A DNA stretch of 64,000 nucleotides from Marinococcus luteus. Lineage in GTDB: Bacteria > Bacillota > Bacilli > Bacillales > Marinococcaceae. The stretch covers positions 148,305 through 212,304 of the forward strand of contig NZ_FNNC01000004.1 of assembly GCF_900106595.1 (NCBI RefSeq), in the 5' to 3' direction. Of this stretch, positions 28,393 to 39,974 are shown piece by piece. The first letter of the stretch is position 1, and the number at the start of each line of letters is the position of its first letter. A program made the position numbers and the translations under genes. The notes beneath the pieces are model-generated. The model was given only the letters and a program-made list of their open reading frames with translations, searched no databases and had not been told where the DNA came from.

Positions 28393-29412
28393 TCAGATTT
28401 CCTGAATGAACCCCTGGATTCTTTCATATTCCTGCTGCATCGATTTAAAGCTTGGTTCAGCTACTCCATAAAAATCCCTGATACCCTGTTCGTCCGGGAG
28501 CGGCTCAAACTGCCGGAACGTCTCAAAATGCAGAACTGCTGCCAGCACTTCAATCTGAACCGAAGGAGGAAAAGGATAGTAATACAATAACAGCTGCTGC
28601 AGCAGCTCTTTCGCGTGCTGCAGAAGGACCGGATCTTTGTCACCAAGTGAACGGTCGAGCAGAAACAAGGACTCTTTATACGAGCTGCTCTCTTCCAAAG
28701 CCGGAAGCGTTGACGGGGCGAACTCCCCTTTCCTGCCCAGTTTCTGCACCCAGACAGCGTCTTCGATCTGCCAGTCCTTTAAAAGCAGAAGAAGAAAGCT
28801 TTTCATTAATGGTGATGTTTCCGGACGGGCCAGCAGCTCCCTTATTGCAGGCATCCATTTTTCCGGCCCTTCTTTCCGAAGCACGTTTAACACATGCAGC
28901 TTCTGGTCCTCCGTGCCCATTCGAAGCACCATTTCCCATTCCATCGGAAGCGAAGAACGTCCCTCAAGCGTTGTATCGTATTCTTCCGTTTCCGCTTCCA
29001 TCTGTATCATGCCGTCGGCCAGGGTATATAACTCCTGAAACTGTTCTCTCAGATGGGCAGGCACTTCTTTTGTATGCTGTACTTCATCCAGTGTTTCAAC
29101 TACCTGGTCGTACCTGCCAAGCTGTGCTAATACCGGCACGTATACGTGCAGAATTTCGAGAAGGTCACTGGTATTGTCTTTAAGCAGTTCTTCTGCCCAT
29201 CCGGCTGCTTCCTGCAGCTGTCCTGCTTCCGCATAAGCTAAAAGAAGGCCGTAGGAAGCGTCCGGATTATCGCTCTCGTGAACCAGTGCCTGGCGAAAAA
29301 CATGAACAGCCTGCTCTTTTTCCCCGGACTTCAGCTGTTCGAGCCCCTGTTTAACCAATTGTCCCGCTGCTCCGGGGAAAGAAACAACCTTCTGATTCAG
29401 CCTTTTATCCAT
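28393..29412 (-). CDS. ysoA: TPR-repeat protein YsoA
   Basis: Cytosolic protein of 339 residues. The start is ATG at 29410-29412, six bases after AAGGAGG. TPR-like helical pairs are visible at about 15-115 (LVKQGLEQLKSGEKEQAVHV, ASYGLLLAYAEAGQLQEAAG, LLEILHVYVPVLAQLGRYDQ). The rest is alpha-helical without motifs I recognise. It matches YsoA by repeat content, size and place between leuD and tig. The molecular role of YsoA is not established. Confidence 0.82.
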   Translation of the reverse strand: MDKRLNQKVVSFPGAAGQLVKQGLEQLKSGEKEQAVHVFRQALVHESDNPDASYGLLLAYAEAGQLQEAAGWAEELLKDNTSDLLEILHVYVPVLAQLGRYDQVVETLDEVQHTKEVPAHLREQFQELYTLADGMIQMEAETEEYDTTLEGRSSLPMEWEMVLRMGTEDQKLHVLNVLRKEGPEKWMPAIRELLARPETSPLMKSFLLLLLKDWQIEDAVWVQKLGRKGEFAPSTLPALEESSSYKESLFLLDRSLGDKDPVLLQHAKELLQQLLLYYYPFPPSVQIEVLAAVLHFETFRQFEPLPDEQGIRDFYGVAEPSFKSMQQEYERIQGFIQEI

Positions 29413-29524
29413 CTGAAGCCTCCTTCTTTGCAAATCCGCTATGCCAGTAGATCATAAATTTTTTATATGGGCAGACCAAATAGTATATGTATGTATGAAT
29501 AACTGCGTTCATTAGAGCTTAATG

Positions 29525-29556
29525 TAAAAATCAAGACGGCCGCTGTGGGCCGCCTT
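29525..29556 (-). terminator. Intrinsic terminator of the ilv-leu operon
   Basis: A 9-bp stem with one G-U (29533-29541 with 29548-29556), followed on the minus strand by ATTTTTA. It lies 5 bases past the leuD stop. Confidence 0.88.
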
Positions 29557-29561
29557 CCCCG

Positions 29562-30152
29562 TTAAACTTTGACCCGTTTTTCATAAGCTTCAATATCCTC
29601 TTCATATTGGAGCGTAATACTAATTTCATCCCATCCGTTTAACAGCATTTCCTTCCAATACGGATCTATCTCAAATGTTGCCTGAAAATCCGCATCTTTA
29701 TCAGAGATTTGCTGGTTTTGTAAATCTACTGTCAAGTGGTATTCTTTATCATTCCCATTCTGCATCAGTTCATAAACCTGATCTTCGGGCAGCCGCACTG
29801 GCAGTATTCCATTTTTGACGCAGTTATTGTAAAAAATATCTGAATAACTGGGAGCAATAATAACGCGAAACCCGTAATCCTGCAGGGCCCACGGAGCGTG
29901 TTCCCTCGACGAGCCTGAACCAAAATTATGATCGGCAATCAAAATTGAGGCATTGGCTGCTGACGGGTAGTTCAGCTCAAAGGAAGGGTCTTCTTCACCA
30001 TCTGACTTGAAGCGCCAGTCGAAAAATAAAAACTGACCGAACCCGGTACGTTCTACGCGTTTTAAAAACTGCTTCGGAATAATCTGGTCCGTGTCCACGT
30101 TTGCCCGTTCAAGTACTGCCGTATTTCCTTCGTGTACTGTGAGTGCTTCCAT
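29562..30152 (-). CDS. leuD: 3-Isopropylmalate dehydratase small subunit
   Basis: Swivelling-domain partner of LeuC in isomerising 2- to 3-isopropylmalate; 196 residues. The family motifs DTDQIIPKQFLK and LIADHNFGSGSSREHAPWAL (substrate loop) are clear. It is the last gene of ilvBHC-leuABCD. Confidence 0.97.
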   Translation of the reverse strand: MEALTVHEGNTAVLERANVDTDQIIPKQFLKRVERTGFGQFLFFDWRFKSDGEEDPSFELNYPSAANASILIADHNFGSGSSREHAPWALQDYGFRVIIAPSYSDIFYNNCVKNGILPVRLPEDQVYELMQNGNDKEYHLTVDLQNQQISDKDADFQATFEIDPYWKEMLLNGWDEISITLQYEEDIEAYEKRVKV

Positions 30153-30164
30153 GCTGCCACCTCC

Positions 30165-31580
30165 TTATGAAGAAACTGTCTGATCTAATTTTCGTACATC
30201 CACAAAGTGTCCATAGATAGCAGCCCCTGCTGCCATAGCCGGGCTGACCAGGTGCGTTCTTGCACCTTTTCCCTGTCTGCCTTCAAAGTTTCTGTTGGAC
30301 GTGGAGGCACAGCGCTCTCCCTCCGGTACAAAATCAGGGTTCATGCCAAGGCACATGCTGCACCCGGAGTCTCTCCACTCAAATCCAGCTTCTTTAAATA
30401 CCTGGTCGAGTCCTTCTTCCTCTGCCTGCATTTTCACCTGTTGGGACCCGGGTACCACCATCGCGCGGATACCGTCAGCTACTTTGTTGCCGCGGATAAT
30501 TTTAGCAGCTTCACGAAGGTCTCCGATACGTGCGTTGGTACAGGAACCAAGAAACACGTGCTGCACATGAATATCTGTAATTTTCGTCCCCGGCTCCAAA
30601 GCCATATAATCGAGCGATGTTTTGATCACTTTTTTCTCCGTAGCGCTTTTTCCGTCTTCCGGATAAGGAACCGTACCGTGAATACCTACACCCTGGGACG
30701 GGTTGGTTCCCCATGTCACCATCGGTTCGATCTCATCTGCGGGGATCACTACGCGCTCGTCGTATTCGGCTCCTTCATCTGTAGCAAGCTGACGCCACTG
30801 TTCCACTTTTTCATCAAATTCTGCGCCCTCCGGTACAAACCGGCGGTCTTTCAAATAATCGAATGTCACCTGGTCCGGGCTGATCAGGCCGGCACGAGCT
30901 CCGGCTTCGATAGACATATTACAAATTGTCATCCGCTCTTCCATCGTCAGTCCGCGAATTGCCTCACCGGTGTATTCCAGTACATAACCACTGCCAAAAT
31001 CAACGCCAAATTTAGCGATGATCGACAAAATAATGTCCTTGGCTGTGACCCCGGTGCCAAGTCTTCCATCCACATGGACCTCCATCGTTTTTGGAGGAGA
31101 CTGCCAAAGCGTCTGAGTGGCAAGCACATGTTCCACTTCACTTGTACCGATACCAAAGGCCAGGGCCCCAAAAGCGCCGTGCGTTGACGTATGGCTGTCG
31201 CCGCACACGATCGTTTTCCCCGGCTGGGTCAGCCCGAGCTCCGGACCGATAATGTGGACAATACCATTGTTCGGGCTGTGAATGTCAGCAAGCTCCACTC
31301 CAAATTCTTTGCAGTTGTCAAACAGCGTATCAATCTGCTTTTTGGAAATGGCATCCGTAATAGACTCCCGGTTCAGCGTCGGTACGTTGTGGTCCATCGT
31401 CGCAAAGGTCAGATCCGGACGCCTCACCGGGCGCCCGCTCAGCCGAAGGCCTTCAAATGCCTGTGGGGACGTGACTTCGTGGACCATATGAAGATCAACA
31501 TACATTAAATTCGGTTTGCCCGCTTCGGCACGAACGGCATGTTCGTTCCAAATCTTATCAATGATTGTTCTCGGCTTCAT
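30165..31580 (-). CDS. leuC: 3-Isopropylmalate dehydratase large subunit
   Basis: Aconitase-family subunit carrying the [4Fe-4S] cluster; 471 residues. The start is ATG at 31578-31580, six bases after AAGGAGGAA. The cluster cysteines are in [13 protein letters not shown] and [13 protein letters not shown]. The substrate motif [13 protein letters not shown] is present. It lies 12 bases before leuD. Confidence 0.97.
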   Translation of the reverse strand: MKPRTIIDKIWNEHAVRAEAGKPNLMYVDLHMVHEVTSPQAFEGLRLSGRPVRRPDLTFATMDHNVPTLNRESITDAISKKQIDTLFDNCKEFGVELADIHSPNNGIVHIIGPELGLTQPGKTIVCGDSHTSTHGAFGALAFGIGTSEVEHVLATQTLWQSPPKTMEVHVDGRLGTGVTAKDIILSIIAKFGVDFGSGYVLEYTGEAIRGLTMEERMTICNMSIEAGARAGLISPDQVTFDYLKDRRFVPEGAEFDEKVEQWRQLATDEGAEYDERVVIPADEIEPMVTWGTNPSQGVGIHGTVPYPEDGKSATEKKVIKTSLDYMALEPGTKITDIHVQHVFLGSCTNARIGDLREAAKIIRGNKVADGIRAMVVPGSQQVKMQAEEEGLDQVFKEAGFEWRDSGCSMCLGMNPDFVPEGERCASTSNRNFEGRQGKGARTHLVSPAMAAGAAIYGHFVDVRKLDQTVSS

Positions 31581-31597
31581 GGAACTTCCTCCTTTTA

Positions 31598-32686
31598 TTA
31601 TTTTCCTGCCAGCCGTGCAATATGAGTGCATACGGCTTTTGTGACTTCTTCCGTTGAAGCAGCAGATGTTTTATCCCTGCTTAAGTCTGCCGGAAGCAGC
31701 CCTTCTGAGAGCACCTGTTCAATAGCTTCCTCCACTACATCTGATTCCCGCTGGAGTCCAAAGGAATATTTCAGCATCATTGCACTCGAAGCAATCGTGG
31801 CCAGGGGATTCGCTGTCCCCTGCCCGGCGATGTCAGGAGCCGAGCCATGGACCGGCTCATACAAAGCGGGCTTTTCACTGCCCATGCTCGCAGAAGGCAG
31901 CATACCGAGCGATCCTGTCAGCATCGACGCTTCATCGCTTAAAATATCCCCGAACATATTTTCTGTGACGATAACGTCCAGCTTTTTCGGATCGTACATA
32001 ATCTGCATGGCTGCGTTATCTACGAGCATATGCTCAAGCTCCACATCCGGGTAGTCTTTGGCTGTTTCTTCCGCTGTCTCCCGCCATAGGCGGCTTGATT
32101 CAAGAACGTTTGCTTTGTCGACTGATATTACTTTTTGCGTGCGTAAACGGGCAATTTCAAAGGCCTGCTGAACAATTCTACGGATTTCTGATTTTTTATA
32201 AACTAATGTGTCCACCGCCGCTTCTTCACCGTCGATAGTCCGGCGCTCTCTCGGCTCCCCAAAATAAAGACCTCCGGTCAATTCCCGGACAATCATTACA
32301 TCGACTCCGTCGATCACTTCTTCACGCAGGGGTGAACTGTGCAGCAAACTTTTGAAACTGCGGACCGGGCGCAGATTGGCAAACAGTCCTAACTCTTTCC
32401 GAATGCGGAGCAGTCCTTTTTCTGGACGCTTCTCTCCCGGAAGGTGGTCCCACGCCGGGCCTCCGACTGCACCGAGCAGAATGGCATCGCTTCTTTTACA
32501 AATATCGAGCGTGTGAGCAGGGAGGGGATCATCGTAATCATCCACTGCTCCTCCACCAATATCTGCATATTCAAATGTGAATGAATGGTCAAACGATGCT
32601 TCAATCTGCTTCAGTACCTGTGCTGCTGCCTCTACTACTTCCCGTCCGATACCGTCACCGGGCAGGATCGCAATCTTTTTTTCCAT
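31598..32686 (-). CDS. leuB: 3-Isopropylmalate dehydrogenase
   Basis: NAD-dependent oxidative decarboxylation of 3-isopropylmalate to 2-oxoisocaproate; 362 residues. The signatures are [11 protein letters not shown], the Arg cluster [18 protein letters not shown], the metal-site segment [14 protein letters not shown], and the cofactor motif [18 protein letters not shown]. Confidence 0.97.
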   Translation of the reverse strand: MEKKIAILPGDGIGREVVEAAAQVLKQIEASFDHSFTFEYADIGGGAVDDYDDPLPAHTLDICKRSDAILLGAVGGPAWDHLPGEKRPEKGLLRIRKELGLFANLRPVRSFKSLLHSSPLREEVIDGVDVMIVRELTGGLYFGEPRERRTIDGEEAAVDTLVYKKSEIRRIVQQAFEIARLRTQKVISVDKANVLESSRLWRETAEETAKDYPDVELEHMLVDNAAMQIMYDPKKLDVIVTENMFGDILSDEASMLTGSLGMLPSASMGSEKPALYEPVHGSAPDIAGQGTANPLATIASSAMMLKYSFGLQRESDVVEEAIEQVLSEGLLPADLSRDKTSAASTEEVTKAVCTHIARLAGK

Positions 32687-32723
32687 TTCGATCTCTCCCT
32701 TGTCCGCTGCTTCAGTAATTATT

Positions 32724-34277
32724 TTATGGCGTGGATATATTTGCTACTTTAGGCTGGTTTTCTGCACGACGCTGGTTTAATACACGGTTTACGGCGTTAA
32801 TATACGCTTTTGCGGAAGCTTCCAGCACATCGTTATCTGTCCCACGTCCACTGGATTCCGTGTCGTCAAATGCCATCCGGACAAATACTTCTGCCAGCGC
32901 GTCCCGGCCGCCGGTAGTGGACTGGATACGGTAATCATGGAGCGTAAAGCCTTCACCTACAATTTTTTCAAGCGTGTTGTAAAGGGCCTCTACACTGCCT
33001 GAACCAGTACCTGCTTGTTCGATACGCTCTCCTGCCTGATCGAGCAACGTAACCGTCGCTGTCGGGATATTTGAGGTGCCGTACGTCACCTGCAGTGTCT
33101 CAAGAGAATAATATTTCATTGCATCGCCGGCTTTTTCATCGGCCATTAAAGCAAAAATATCCTCATTGGTAATTTCTTTTTTCTTATCTGCAAGCTCTTT
33201 GAATGATTTAAATACTTTCTTAATCTCTTCTTCGGTCGCATTATAGCCGAGAGAAATAATCTTTTCTTTAAAAGCATGACGCCCGGAAAGTTTGCCGAGT
33301 ACCATCCGGTTGGCTTCCACACCGACGAGCTCCGGCGTAATAATTTCATACGTGGATGTTTCTTTCAGCACGCCGTCCTGATGAATCCCGGATTCATGGG
33401 CAAATGCGTTGTCGCCGACGACGGCCTTATTGTTTGGAACCTGCATCCCCATCAGTGAACTGACAAGGCTGCTTGTCCGTTTAATTTCGTTCAGCGTAAT
33501 ATTGGTGGATTTTCCGTAAAAATCATTCCGGATATGAAGAGCTACAGCAATTTCTTCCAACGAAGCATTGCCGGCACGTTCCCCGACAGCATTAATCGTA
33601 CATTCCACCTGCTCTGCTCCGCCTTCTACAGCTGCCAGCGAATTAGCAGTCGCCATGCCGAGATCGTCATGACAATGCGCAGATAGTACAGCTTTATCTG
33701 CGTTCGGCACTTCGTTTTTTATATAGCGGAACATGCTGCGAATCTCCTCCGGCATAATAAATCCGACCGTGTCCGGCAGGTTTACTACGTCTGCTCCGGC
33801 ATCAATGACTGCTTCGACAACTTCCGCCAGGAACGGAAGCTCTGTCCGGCAGGCATCCTCTGCAGAAAACTGGACTTTGGCAAAACGCTCTTTTGCATAG
33901 CGTACCGCATTAACTGCTGTCTCAATCACCTGTTCCTGGGTCATGTGGAGCTTATGCTCGCGATGGATGGGGGATGTAGCCAAAAATACGTGGATCCTTG
34001 GCTCTGCCCCTCCTTTTAACGCTTCCCAGCAGGCATCGATATCAGAAGTCAGTGCCCGGGACAACCCGGTTACTGAACTGTTTTTGACAGTATCCGCAAT
34101 TTCCTTCACAGAACGAAGATCGCCTTTAGAAGCGGCTGGAAATCCCGCTTCAATAATATCAACACCCAGACGTTCGAGCTGTTTCGCAATTTGAAGCTTT
34201 TCTTCAAAGTTCAGGTTGACGCCCGGCGTCTGCTCTCCATCTCGAAGCGTCGTATCGAAAACGTTAATGTTTTTCAC
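32724..34277 (-). CDS. leuA: 2-Isopropylmalate synthase
   Basis: Condenses acetyl-CoA with 2-oxoisovalerate, the first committed step to leucine; 517 residues. GTG at 34275-34277 is chosen, nine bases after AAGGGAG and 4 bases past the ilvC stop; an upstream ATG would overlap ilvC. The catalytic barrel opens with [16 protein letters not shown]. The metal histidines are in [12 protein letters not shown], and the GNASLEE motif follows. The C-terminal about 130 residues form the leucine-sensing LeuA dimer domain. Confidence 0.96.
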   Translation of the reverse strand: MKNINVFDTTLRDGEQTPGVNLNFEEKLQIAKQLERLGVDIIEAGFPAASKGDLRSVKEIADTVKNSSVTGLSRALTSDIDACWEALKGGAEPRIHVFLATSPIHREHKLHMTQEQVIETAVNAVRYAKERFAKVQFSAEDACRTELPFLAEVVEAVIDAGADVVNLPDTVGFIMPEEIRSMFRYIKNEVPNADKAVLSAHCHDDLGMATANSLAAVEGGAEQVECTINAVGERAGNASLEEIAVALHIRNDFYGKSTNITLNEIKRTSSLVSSLMGMQVPNNKAVVGDNAFAHESGIHQDGVLKETSTYEIITPELVGVEANRMVLGKLSGRHAFKEKIISLGYNATEEEIKKVFKSFKELADKKKEITNEDIFALMADEKAGDAMKYYSLETLQVTYGTSNIPTATVTLLDQAGERIEQAGTGSGSVEALYNTLEKIVGEGFTLHDYRIQSTTGGRDALAEVFVRMAFDDTESSGRGTDNDVLEASAKAYINAVNRVLNQRRAENQPKVANISTP

Positions 34278-34281
34278 AGCA

Positions 34282-35313
<1,032 letters not shown>

Positions 35314-35316
35314 TCA

Positions 35317-35835
35317 TTAATTAATAATGGAATACCTGGTTTGATCACTGCTTTTTTTCGTTGCCCGTTGAAAGGCCGTTACACCCGTGCGGGCCATTTC
35401 TTTAATGCCGTAAGGCCTTAACAGATCGATGAGTGCTTCCACTTTCGGCGTGTCTCCGGTTACCTGAATCGTGACGCTTTCTCTGCCCACATCGATAACT
35501 GTGGCCCGGAACGGGGCAATTAAATCCGATATTTCTCCACGCTGGCCGGAGACTGTCATGACTTTAATCATTGCAAGTTCTCTGGATACAATCGCTTCAT
35601 CGGTAATATCACGGACTTTTAATACATCCACCTGCTTATTCAGCTGCTTGATGACCTGGTCGAGCCCCCGCTGGTCGCTCACATTCACCACAAATGTCAT
35701 CCTCGACACTTCCGGGTTTTCCGTCATTCCAACCGTAATGCTTTCGATATTAAAATGACGGCGGGCAAACAAACCCGTAATGCGGTTCATCACTCCTGTT
35801 GTATTGTTTACTGTCGCTGTAATGGTCCGCCTCAT
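35317..35835 (-). CDS. ilvH: Acetolactate synthase regulatory subunit
   Basis: Small subunit that activates the catalytic subunit and gives valine feedback; 172 residues. The N-terminal ACT domain ([21 protein letters not shown]) is followed by a C-terminal ACT-like domain ([20 protein letters not shown]). Its ATG overlaps the ilvB stop by 4 bases. Confidence 0.96.
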   Translation of the reverse strand: MRRTITATVNNTTGVMNRITGLFARRHFNIESITVGMTENPEVSRMTFVVNVSDQRGLDQVIKQLNKQVDVLKVRDITDEAIVSRELAMIKVMTVSGQRGEISDLIAPFRATVIDVGRESVTIQVTGDTPKVEALIDLLRPYGIKEMARTGVTAFQRATKKSSDQTRYSIIN

Positions 35836-37559
35836 GGTTTCACTCCTTCCATTTGATGGTGCCCCTGCCCGGGAGCGATCATCGGATACACGTTTTCTTC
35901 TTCGTGTACTCTGCAGTCGATAAGCACCGGGCCGTTGTAGTTGAATGCTTCTTCAAGCACTCCCGCCACTTCATTTTCGTCGGTAATTTTATATCCTTTA
36001 ATGTCATACGCTTCCGCCATTTTCACGAAATCCGGCTGAATTGGAAACAGGGAGTTGGAATACCGCTCTTCATAGAAGAGCTGCTGCCATTGGCGGACCA
36101 TGCCGAGCGAGGCGTTGTTGACCAGAAGTACCTTCACCGGCAGATTCAACTCCTGCAGGATGGAAAGCTCCTGCATCGTCATCTGGAAGCCGGCATCTCC
36201 AAGAATAGCCACCACCTGACGGTCCGGCTCAGCGAACTGGGCACCGATAGCGGCCGGAAAACCGAAGCCCATCGTTCCAAGACCGCCGCTTGTTACCCAG
36301 GCATTCGGATGGTCAAATTTGTAGTACTGGGCAGCCCACATTTGATGCTGGCCGACGTCCGTCGTAATAATTGCTTCGCCATTGGTTTTTTCGTACACAA
36401 GCTCTGTAAGCTTCTGCGGTTTAATATACTCAGAGCCTTCCTTGTACCAGAGCGGGAATTCCTGCTGCCATTCGTCCACTTTCATTCTCCAGCGCACGCT
36501 TTCGCCCGGCTTCGGATTCACTTCATTTAACAGGCGCAATGCTTCTTTGGCATCGCCTACTACCGGAATCTGTGTTTCGATGATTTTACCGATTTCTGCC
36601 GGATCAACGTCAATATGGGCAACTGTTGCCTGCGGGGCAAAGTGCTCCAAATTGCCGGTGACACGGTCGTCGAAGCGGGCGCCTATATTGATAAGCAGGT
36701 CGGCTTCGTGAAGAGCCATATTGGCTGCATACGTCCCGTGCATACCCGCCATGCCGAGCGCCAGTTCATGAGAACCGGGAAACCCGCCAAGCCCAAGAAG
36801 CGTAGAAGCGACCGGGATCTGCTGCTGTTCGACAAATTCAAGCAGTTCCGGGGAAGCGCCGGCATGCAGAATGCCTGCTCCCGACAGAATAACCGGACGC
36901 TTCGCTTTCGTCACCGCTTCAGCAAGCTTGCGGATCTGAAGCTTGTTCGGTGTGTACGTCGGCTGATACCCGGGGAGATTGGGCTCATCATCGTAATGAA
37001 ACATCCCGGAGGCAATGGATACGTCTTTGGGAAGGTCAATTACGACTGGCCCCGGACGTCCGGTAGTGGCAATATGGAAGGCTTCCCGGATAATTCTCGG
37101 AAGATCCTCCACCGTCCGTGCCTGGAAATTATGCTTAGTGATCGGCATCGTAATACCCAGGATATCCGCTTCCTGAAAAGCATCCGTACCGATCACCGAT
37201 GTTGCCACCTGGCCGGTCACCACCACAAGAGGGAGAGAGTCAATCATGGCGTCGGCAATGCCGGTTACCACATTTGTAGCTCCGGGGCCTGAAGTCACTA
37301 CACACACACCGGGCTTCCCTGAAACTCTTGCGTACCCCTCTGCTGCATGAATAGCGCCCTGCTCATGCCGGGAGAGGATATGACGAATACCAGTACGGTA
37401 GATTTCATCGTACGTTGGAAGAATGGCTCCGCCGGGATAGCCAAAAATGGTGTCTACATTTTCCCGGGCCAAAGCCTGGATCAGCATGCTTGAGCCACTC
37501 ATTTCCTGGTTTTCGTCTTTCAATTCGCGCCCTTTTACTTCTCTCACTCTTGTGTTCAT
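35832..37559 (-). CDS. ilvB: Acetolactate synthase catalytic subunit
   Basis: Thiamine-diphosphate enzyme that forms acetolactate or acetohydroxybutyrate; 575 residues. The start is ATG at 37557-37559, seven bases after AAAGGAGG; a longer frame would run into the T-box terminator. The catalytic Glu is in [16 protein letters not shown]. The ThDP motif [25 protein letters not shown] is present. It is the first gene of the operon. Confidence 0.97.
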   Translation of the reverse strand: MNTRVREVKGRELKDENQEMSGSSMLIQALARENVDTIFGYPGGAILPTYDEIYRTGIRHILSRHEQGAIHAAEGYARVSGKPGVCVVTSGPGATNVVTGIADAMIDSLPLVVVTGQVATSVIGTDAFQEADILGITMPITKHNFQARTVEDLPRIIREAFHIATTGRPGPVVIDLPKDVSIASGMFHYDDEPNLPGYQPTYTPNKLQIRKLAEAVTKAKRPVILSGAGILHAGASPELLEFVEQQQIPVASTLLGLGGFPGSHELALGMAGMHGTYAANMALHEADLLINIGARFDDRVTGNLEHFAPQATVAHIDVDPAEIGKIIETQIPVVGDAKEALRLLNEVNPKPGESVRWRMKVDEWQQEFPLWYKEGSEYIKPQKLTELVYEKTNGEAIITTDVGQHQMWAAQYYKFDHPNAWVTSGGLGTMGFGFPAAIGAQFAEPDRQVVAILGDAGFQMTMQELSILQELNLPVKVLLVNNASLGMVRQWQQLFYEERYSNSLFPIQPDFVKMAEAYDIKGYKITDENEVAGVLEEAFNYNGPVLIDCRVHEEENVYPMIAPGQGHHQMEGVKP

Positions 37560-37647
37560 ACTCGCTCCTCCTTTTATACTCAAATCACTTTTTTTCTCAA
37601 TACGTTCGTCAATGCCGCCACCCTTAAAAAGGACCTCTCCGGATAAT

Positions 37648-37953
37648 AAAAAACGCCCTTTCACCTCCAATAGACAGCTGCTGCTGCTCTAAAGGGGCGA
37701 AAAGACGTATGCTTTTCACGGTACCACCCTTTTTTACAATAAGCTCACGCTTATTGCCTTAAGAACCGTTTTTCCGGTTCGGTTTCCCATAACGGAGGCC
37801 GTGCCGGCATCCGGCCTTCCTTACTCAGGTTCAGGAAAGCTCTCAAGGGGGAGTTCAATACGATTTCCTGCTGCTCTTTCAGCCACGGCAGCTCTCTGTG
37901 AAGGAAAATCCATTATTTACTGGTCCCTGTCGTCGATTTATCAATAATATTTA
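37648..37953 (-). ncRNA. T-box riboswitch, leucine type, of the ilv-leu operon
   Basis: The T-box element AAGGGTGGTACCGTG (37717-37731, minus strand) is followed by a terminator arm pair (37691-37699 with 37654-37661) and a T-run. In Stem I, AGTA on the 5' side faces GAACUCCC on the 3' side (37849-37856). Read directly after GAA the codon is CUC (Leu, 37851-37853), the same register as in the Phe T-box of this window; a shift by one would give UCC. Leucine starvation would raise the whole branched-chain operon. Confidence 0.9.
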
Positions 37954-37958
37954 ATTAC

Positions 37959-37987
37959 ATTGTACATCTAATCAGGCAATTAGCCAA
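37959..37987 (-). promoter_or_regulatory. Promoter of the ilv-leu operon
   Basis: -35 TTGGCT (37982-37987), 17-bp spacer, -10 TACAAT (37959-37964). The -35 overlaps the ilvE 3' end. I see no clear CodY box. Confidence 0.72.
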
Positions 37988-38885
37988 TCTCTATGCGTGA
38001 ATTGTCTGAATAAACTTTTACTCCGTCTTCCACTACCTTTTGCCTGAACGCACGCAGAAGCCGGTTTGTCTCTTCTCCCGGCTGGCCATTGCCGATTACT
38101 CTTCCGTCTACCTTTACAACGGCAATAACTTCTGCAGCTGTGCCGGTCAGAAAAACTTCTTCTGCGGTATAGACATCATGTCTCGTAAACGCTTCTTCGC
38201 GCACGTCATAACCCATGTCTTCAGCCATTTCCAGAATCGCCTGCCGGGTGATGCCTTCCAAAGCACCAATGTACCCTGGCGGTGTCATCAGCACACCGTT
38301 TCTAATAATAAAGATATTATCTGCGGAGCCCTCCGCCACATAGCCCTGGTCGTTAAGCATTAACGCTTCACTGACCCCTGCAAGGCTCGCTTCCATCTTC
38401 ACCAGTATATTATTTAAATAATTTAATGATTTCACTTTCGGACTTAACACATCCGGCCGGTTCCGCCGGGTAGCAACTGTCACAATTTCAAGACCGTGCT
38501 CGTAAAATTCTTTCGGATAGATTGCAAGCTCCTCTGCAATAACTATAATAGAAGGGTTTGCACACGATGCTGGATCCAGGCCAAGATTCCCCACACCTCT
38601 TGAAACAACAAGCCGGATATAAGCATCTTCAAGTTTATTTTTCTGCAGCGTCTGCCTGATAATTTCCGTCATATCTTCTTTTGATTGAGGGATATCAAGC
38701 ATAATCGATTTCGCAGAGTGGTATAAACGCAAGAGGTGTTCATCCAGTTTGTAAATATTTCCGTTATATACGCGAATGCCTTCGAAGACACCGTCACCGT
38801 ATAAAAAACCATGATCATATACGGATATTTTAGCATCTTCCTTTTTGACGAACTCTCCGTCCAAAAATATCCATTGTTCCGCCAC
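37980..38885 (-). CDS. ilvE: Branched-chain amino acid aminotransferase
   Basis: PLP class IV transaminase for the last step of Val, Leu and Ile synthesis; 301 residues. GTG at 38883-38885 is chosen, eight bases after AGAGG, giving MAEQWIFLDGEF; a GTG three codons upstream overlaps that site. Family motifs are YDHGFLYGDGVFEGIRVYNG, the PLP lysine in LSPKVKSLNYLNNILVKMEA, and EVFLTGTAAEVIAV. It is just upstream of the ilv-leu T-box but has its own promoter. Confidence 0.96.
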   Translation of the reverse strand: MAEQWIFLDGEFVKKEDAKISVYDHGFLYGDGVFEGIRVYNGNIYKLDEHLLRLYHSAKSIMLDIPQSKEDMTEIIRQTLQKNKLEDAYIRLVVSRGVGNLGLDPASCANPSIIVIAEELAIYPKEFYEHGLEIVTVATRRNRPDVLSPKVKSLNYLNNILVKMEASLAGVSEALMLNDQGYVAEGSADNIFIIRNGVLMTPPGYIGALEGITRQAILEMAEDMGYDVREEAFTRHDVYTAEEVFLTGTAAEVIAVVKVDGRVIGNGQPGEETNRLLRAFRQKVVEDGVKVYSDNSRIEIG

Positions 38886-39003
38886 TGCTATCACCTCTGC
38901 GTCCCTTCAATCTATCGTCTGCCCTCTTAATGAACAGGGTAACGTGTACACCCTCAAAAGGCAAATGTTCTTTCTCTGAATACATTTTTAACGTTTGACG
39001 TAT

Positions 39004-39032
39004 ATATTACGCCGAATACAGTTTATGGTCAA
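39004..39032 (-). promoter_or_regulatory. Promoter of ilvE
   Basis: -35 TTGACC (39027-39032), 17-bp spacer, -10 TAATAT (39004-39009). It leaves a leader of about 110 nt without a T-box element. Confidence 0.85.
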
Positions 39033-39131
39033 CCATTTTGTATAAACTTTTTAGATAATTTATACTTCTACATCAAATATAAGCTCTATTGTCCACCATC
39101 GCGGAACATAACCTGACACTTTTTTCTCTAA

Positions 39132-39169
39132 AGCCGGAGAAAAAGCACCCTGATGCATTTTCTCCGGCT
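39132..39169. repeat. Strong unexplained hairpin, AGCCGGAGA family
   Basis: AGCCGGAGAAAA pairs perfectly with TTTTCTCCGGCT (39132-39143 with 39158-39169). On the minus strand the tRNA has already been terminated upstream, and no T-run follows. On the plus strand CTCCTTTTCT follows but no gene precedes. The outer 9 bp are identical to the terminator stem at 48339-48362. Confidence 0.6.
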
Positions 39170-39191
39170 CCTTTTCTCGCTGCCGGAAATA

Positions 39192-39231
39192 AATAAAAAA
39201 GAGACAGAAAAGGAGGTCCTCTTCTGTCTCT
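39192..39231 (-). terminator. Intrinsic terminator after tRNA-Arg
   Basis: AGAGACAGAA/TTCTGTCTCT (39200-39209 with 39222-39231), followed on the minus strand by TTTTTTATTTATT. Confidence 0.93.
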
Positions 39232-39253
39232 GAACATATTATTAATTAGGAAA

Positions 39254-39330
39254 TGGTGTCCCAGGCAGGACTCGAACCTGCGGCCTACAGCTTAGAAGGC
39301 TGTTGCTCTATCCAGCTGAGCTACTGGGAC
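39254..39330 (-). tRNA. tRNA-Arg (anticodon UCU), CCA encoded
   Basis: A 74-nt cloverleaf plus encoded CCA. The acceptor arm GTCCCAG/CTGGGAC has discriminator A, and the D arm is AGCTCAGCTGGATAGAGC. The anticodon loop CTTCTAA has UCU in the middle. The T arm reads GCAGGTTCGAGTCCTGC. The UCU anticodon reads AGA and AGG. It has its own promoter and terminator, so it is a single-tRNA unit. Confidence 0.97.
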
Positions 39331-39353
39331 ATCTGTTTTTTGCGACATTCATT

Positions 39354-39382
39354 ATGTTAAAATATTTTTTCATAAAAGTCAA
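39354..39382 (-). promoter_or_regulatory. Promoter of tRNA-Arg
   Basis: -35 TTGACT (39377-39382), 17-bp spacer, -10 TAACAT (39354-39359); an overlapping CATAAT could also serve. The distance to the tRNA 5' end is about 25 bases. Confidence 0.75.
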
Positions 39383-39387
39383 TAAAG

Positions 39388-39421
39388 GTTTCCGGAGGGA
39401 TTTTATTCTCCCTCTGGAAAC
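39388..39421 (-). terminator. Intrinsic terminator overlapping the yfcE 3' end
   Basis: A 13-bp stem with one G-U (39388-39400 with 39409-39421) that includes the yfcE stop codon in its loop, followed by CTTTATTGACTTTT on the minus strand. Confidence 0.75.
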
Positions 39422-39933
39422 GGAAAGCTTTGCGAAAGATCAAGAAGCTCGCTGCCTGACTCTCTTTCATAGAAATGGACGTTGATCGACTGGCCCTGGT
39501 TAGAGACATTTACGATAGCATATGTCTGCTCAGGTCGCTCCTGCGGCAGAAGCAGGCTTCCTGGATTCACAAAAATCGTCCCATCCTCTTCAAAGGCTCC
39601 CGCCACATGAGTATGACCGGAACAAACCAGATCCGCGTTGATCTGCTCAGCCTTGGAAAAGAGCGAAGCATAAGACGTTTTCACCTGGTACAAGTGTCCA
39701 TGGGTAAGGTACGTTTTAATATGGCCTACATTCACTGTTAATTCATCCGGAAAGTTCCCCGGGCTGTCCACATTGCCCTGGACGATATGCACATTGTTTA
39801 ACAGCTTATTATCCGGCGAGGCTTCCGAATCTCCGCAATGCAGTACAGCACTCACCCCTCCCTGATGACGGTCAAGCACCTGCCTTAATACTTCTTCACT
39901 TCCATGATTGTCGCTTACCACTAAAATGTCCAT
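39403..39933 (-). CDS. ysnB: YfcE/MJ0936-family metallophosphodiesterase (YsnB)
   Basis: Small calcineurin-like phosphoesterase of 176 residues. The metal motifs appear in order: SDNHG (7-11), HCGDSE (about 32-37), QGNVDSPG, THGHLYQV and CSGHTHVAG. Relatives hydrolyse phosphodiesters in vitro, but the natural substrate is unsettled. It is last in murI-rph-rdgB-yfcE, as in B. subtilis. Confidence 0.93.
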   Translation of the reverse strand: MDILVVSDNHGSEEVLRQVLDRHQGGVSAVLHCGDSEASPDNKLLNNVHIVQGNVDSPGNFPDELTVNVGHIKTYLTHGHLYQVKTSYASLFSKAEQINADLVCSGHTHVAGAFEEDGTIFVNPGSLLLPQERPEQTYAIVNVSNQGQSINVHFYERESGSELLDLSQSFPFPEGE

Positions 39934-39974
39934 TAATTCTGCCTCCAGCTCTCTATGATTCGTAAAAATTATTG

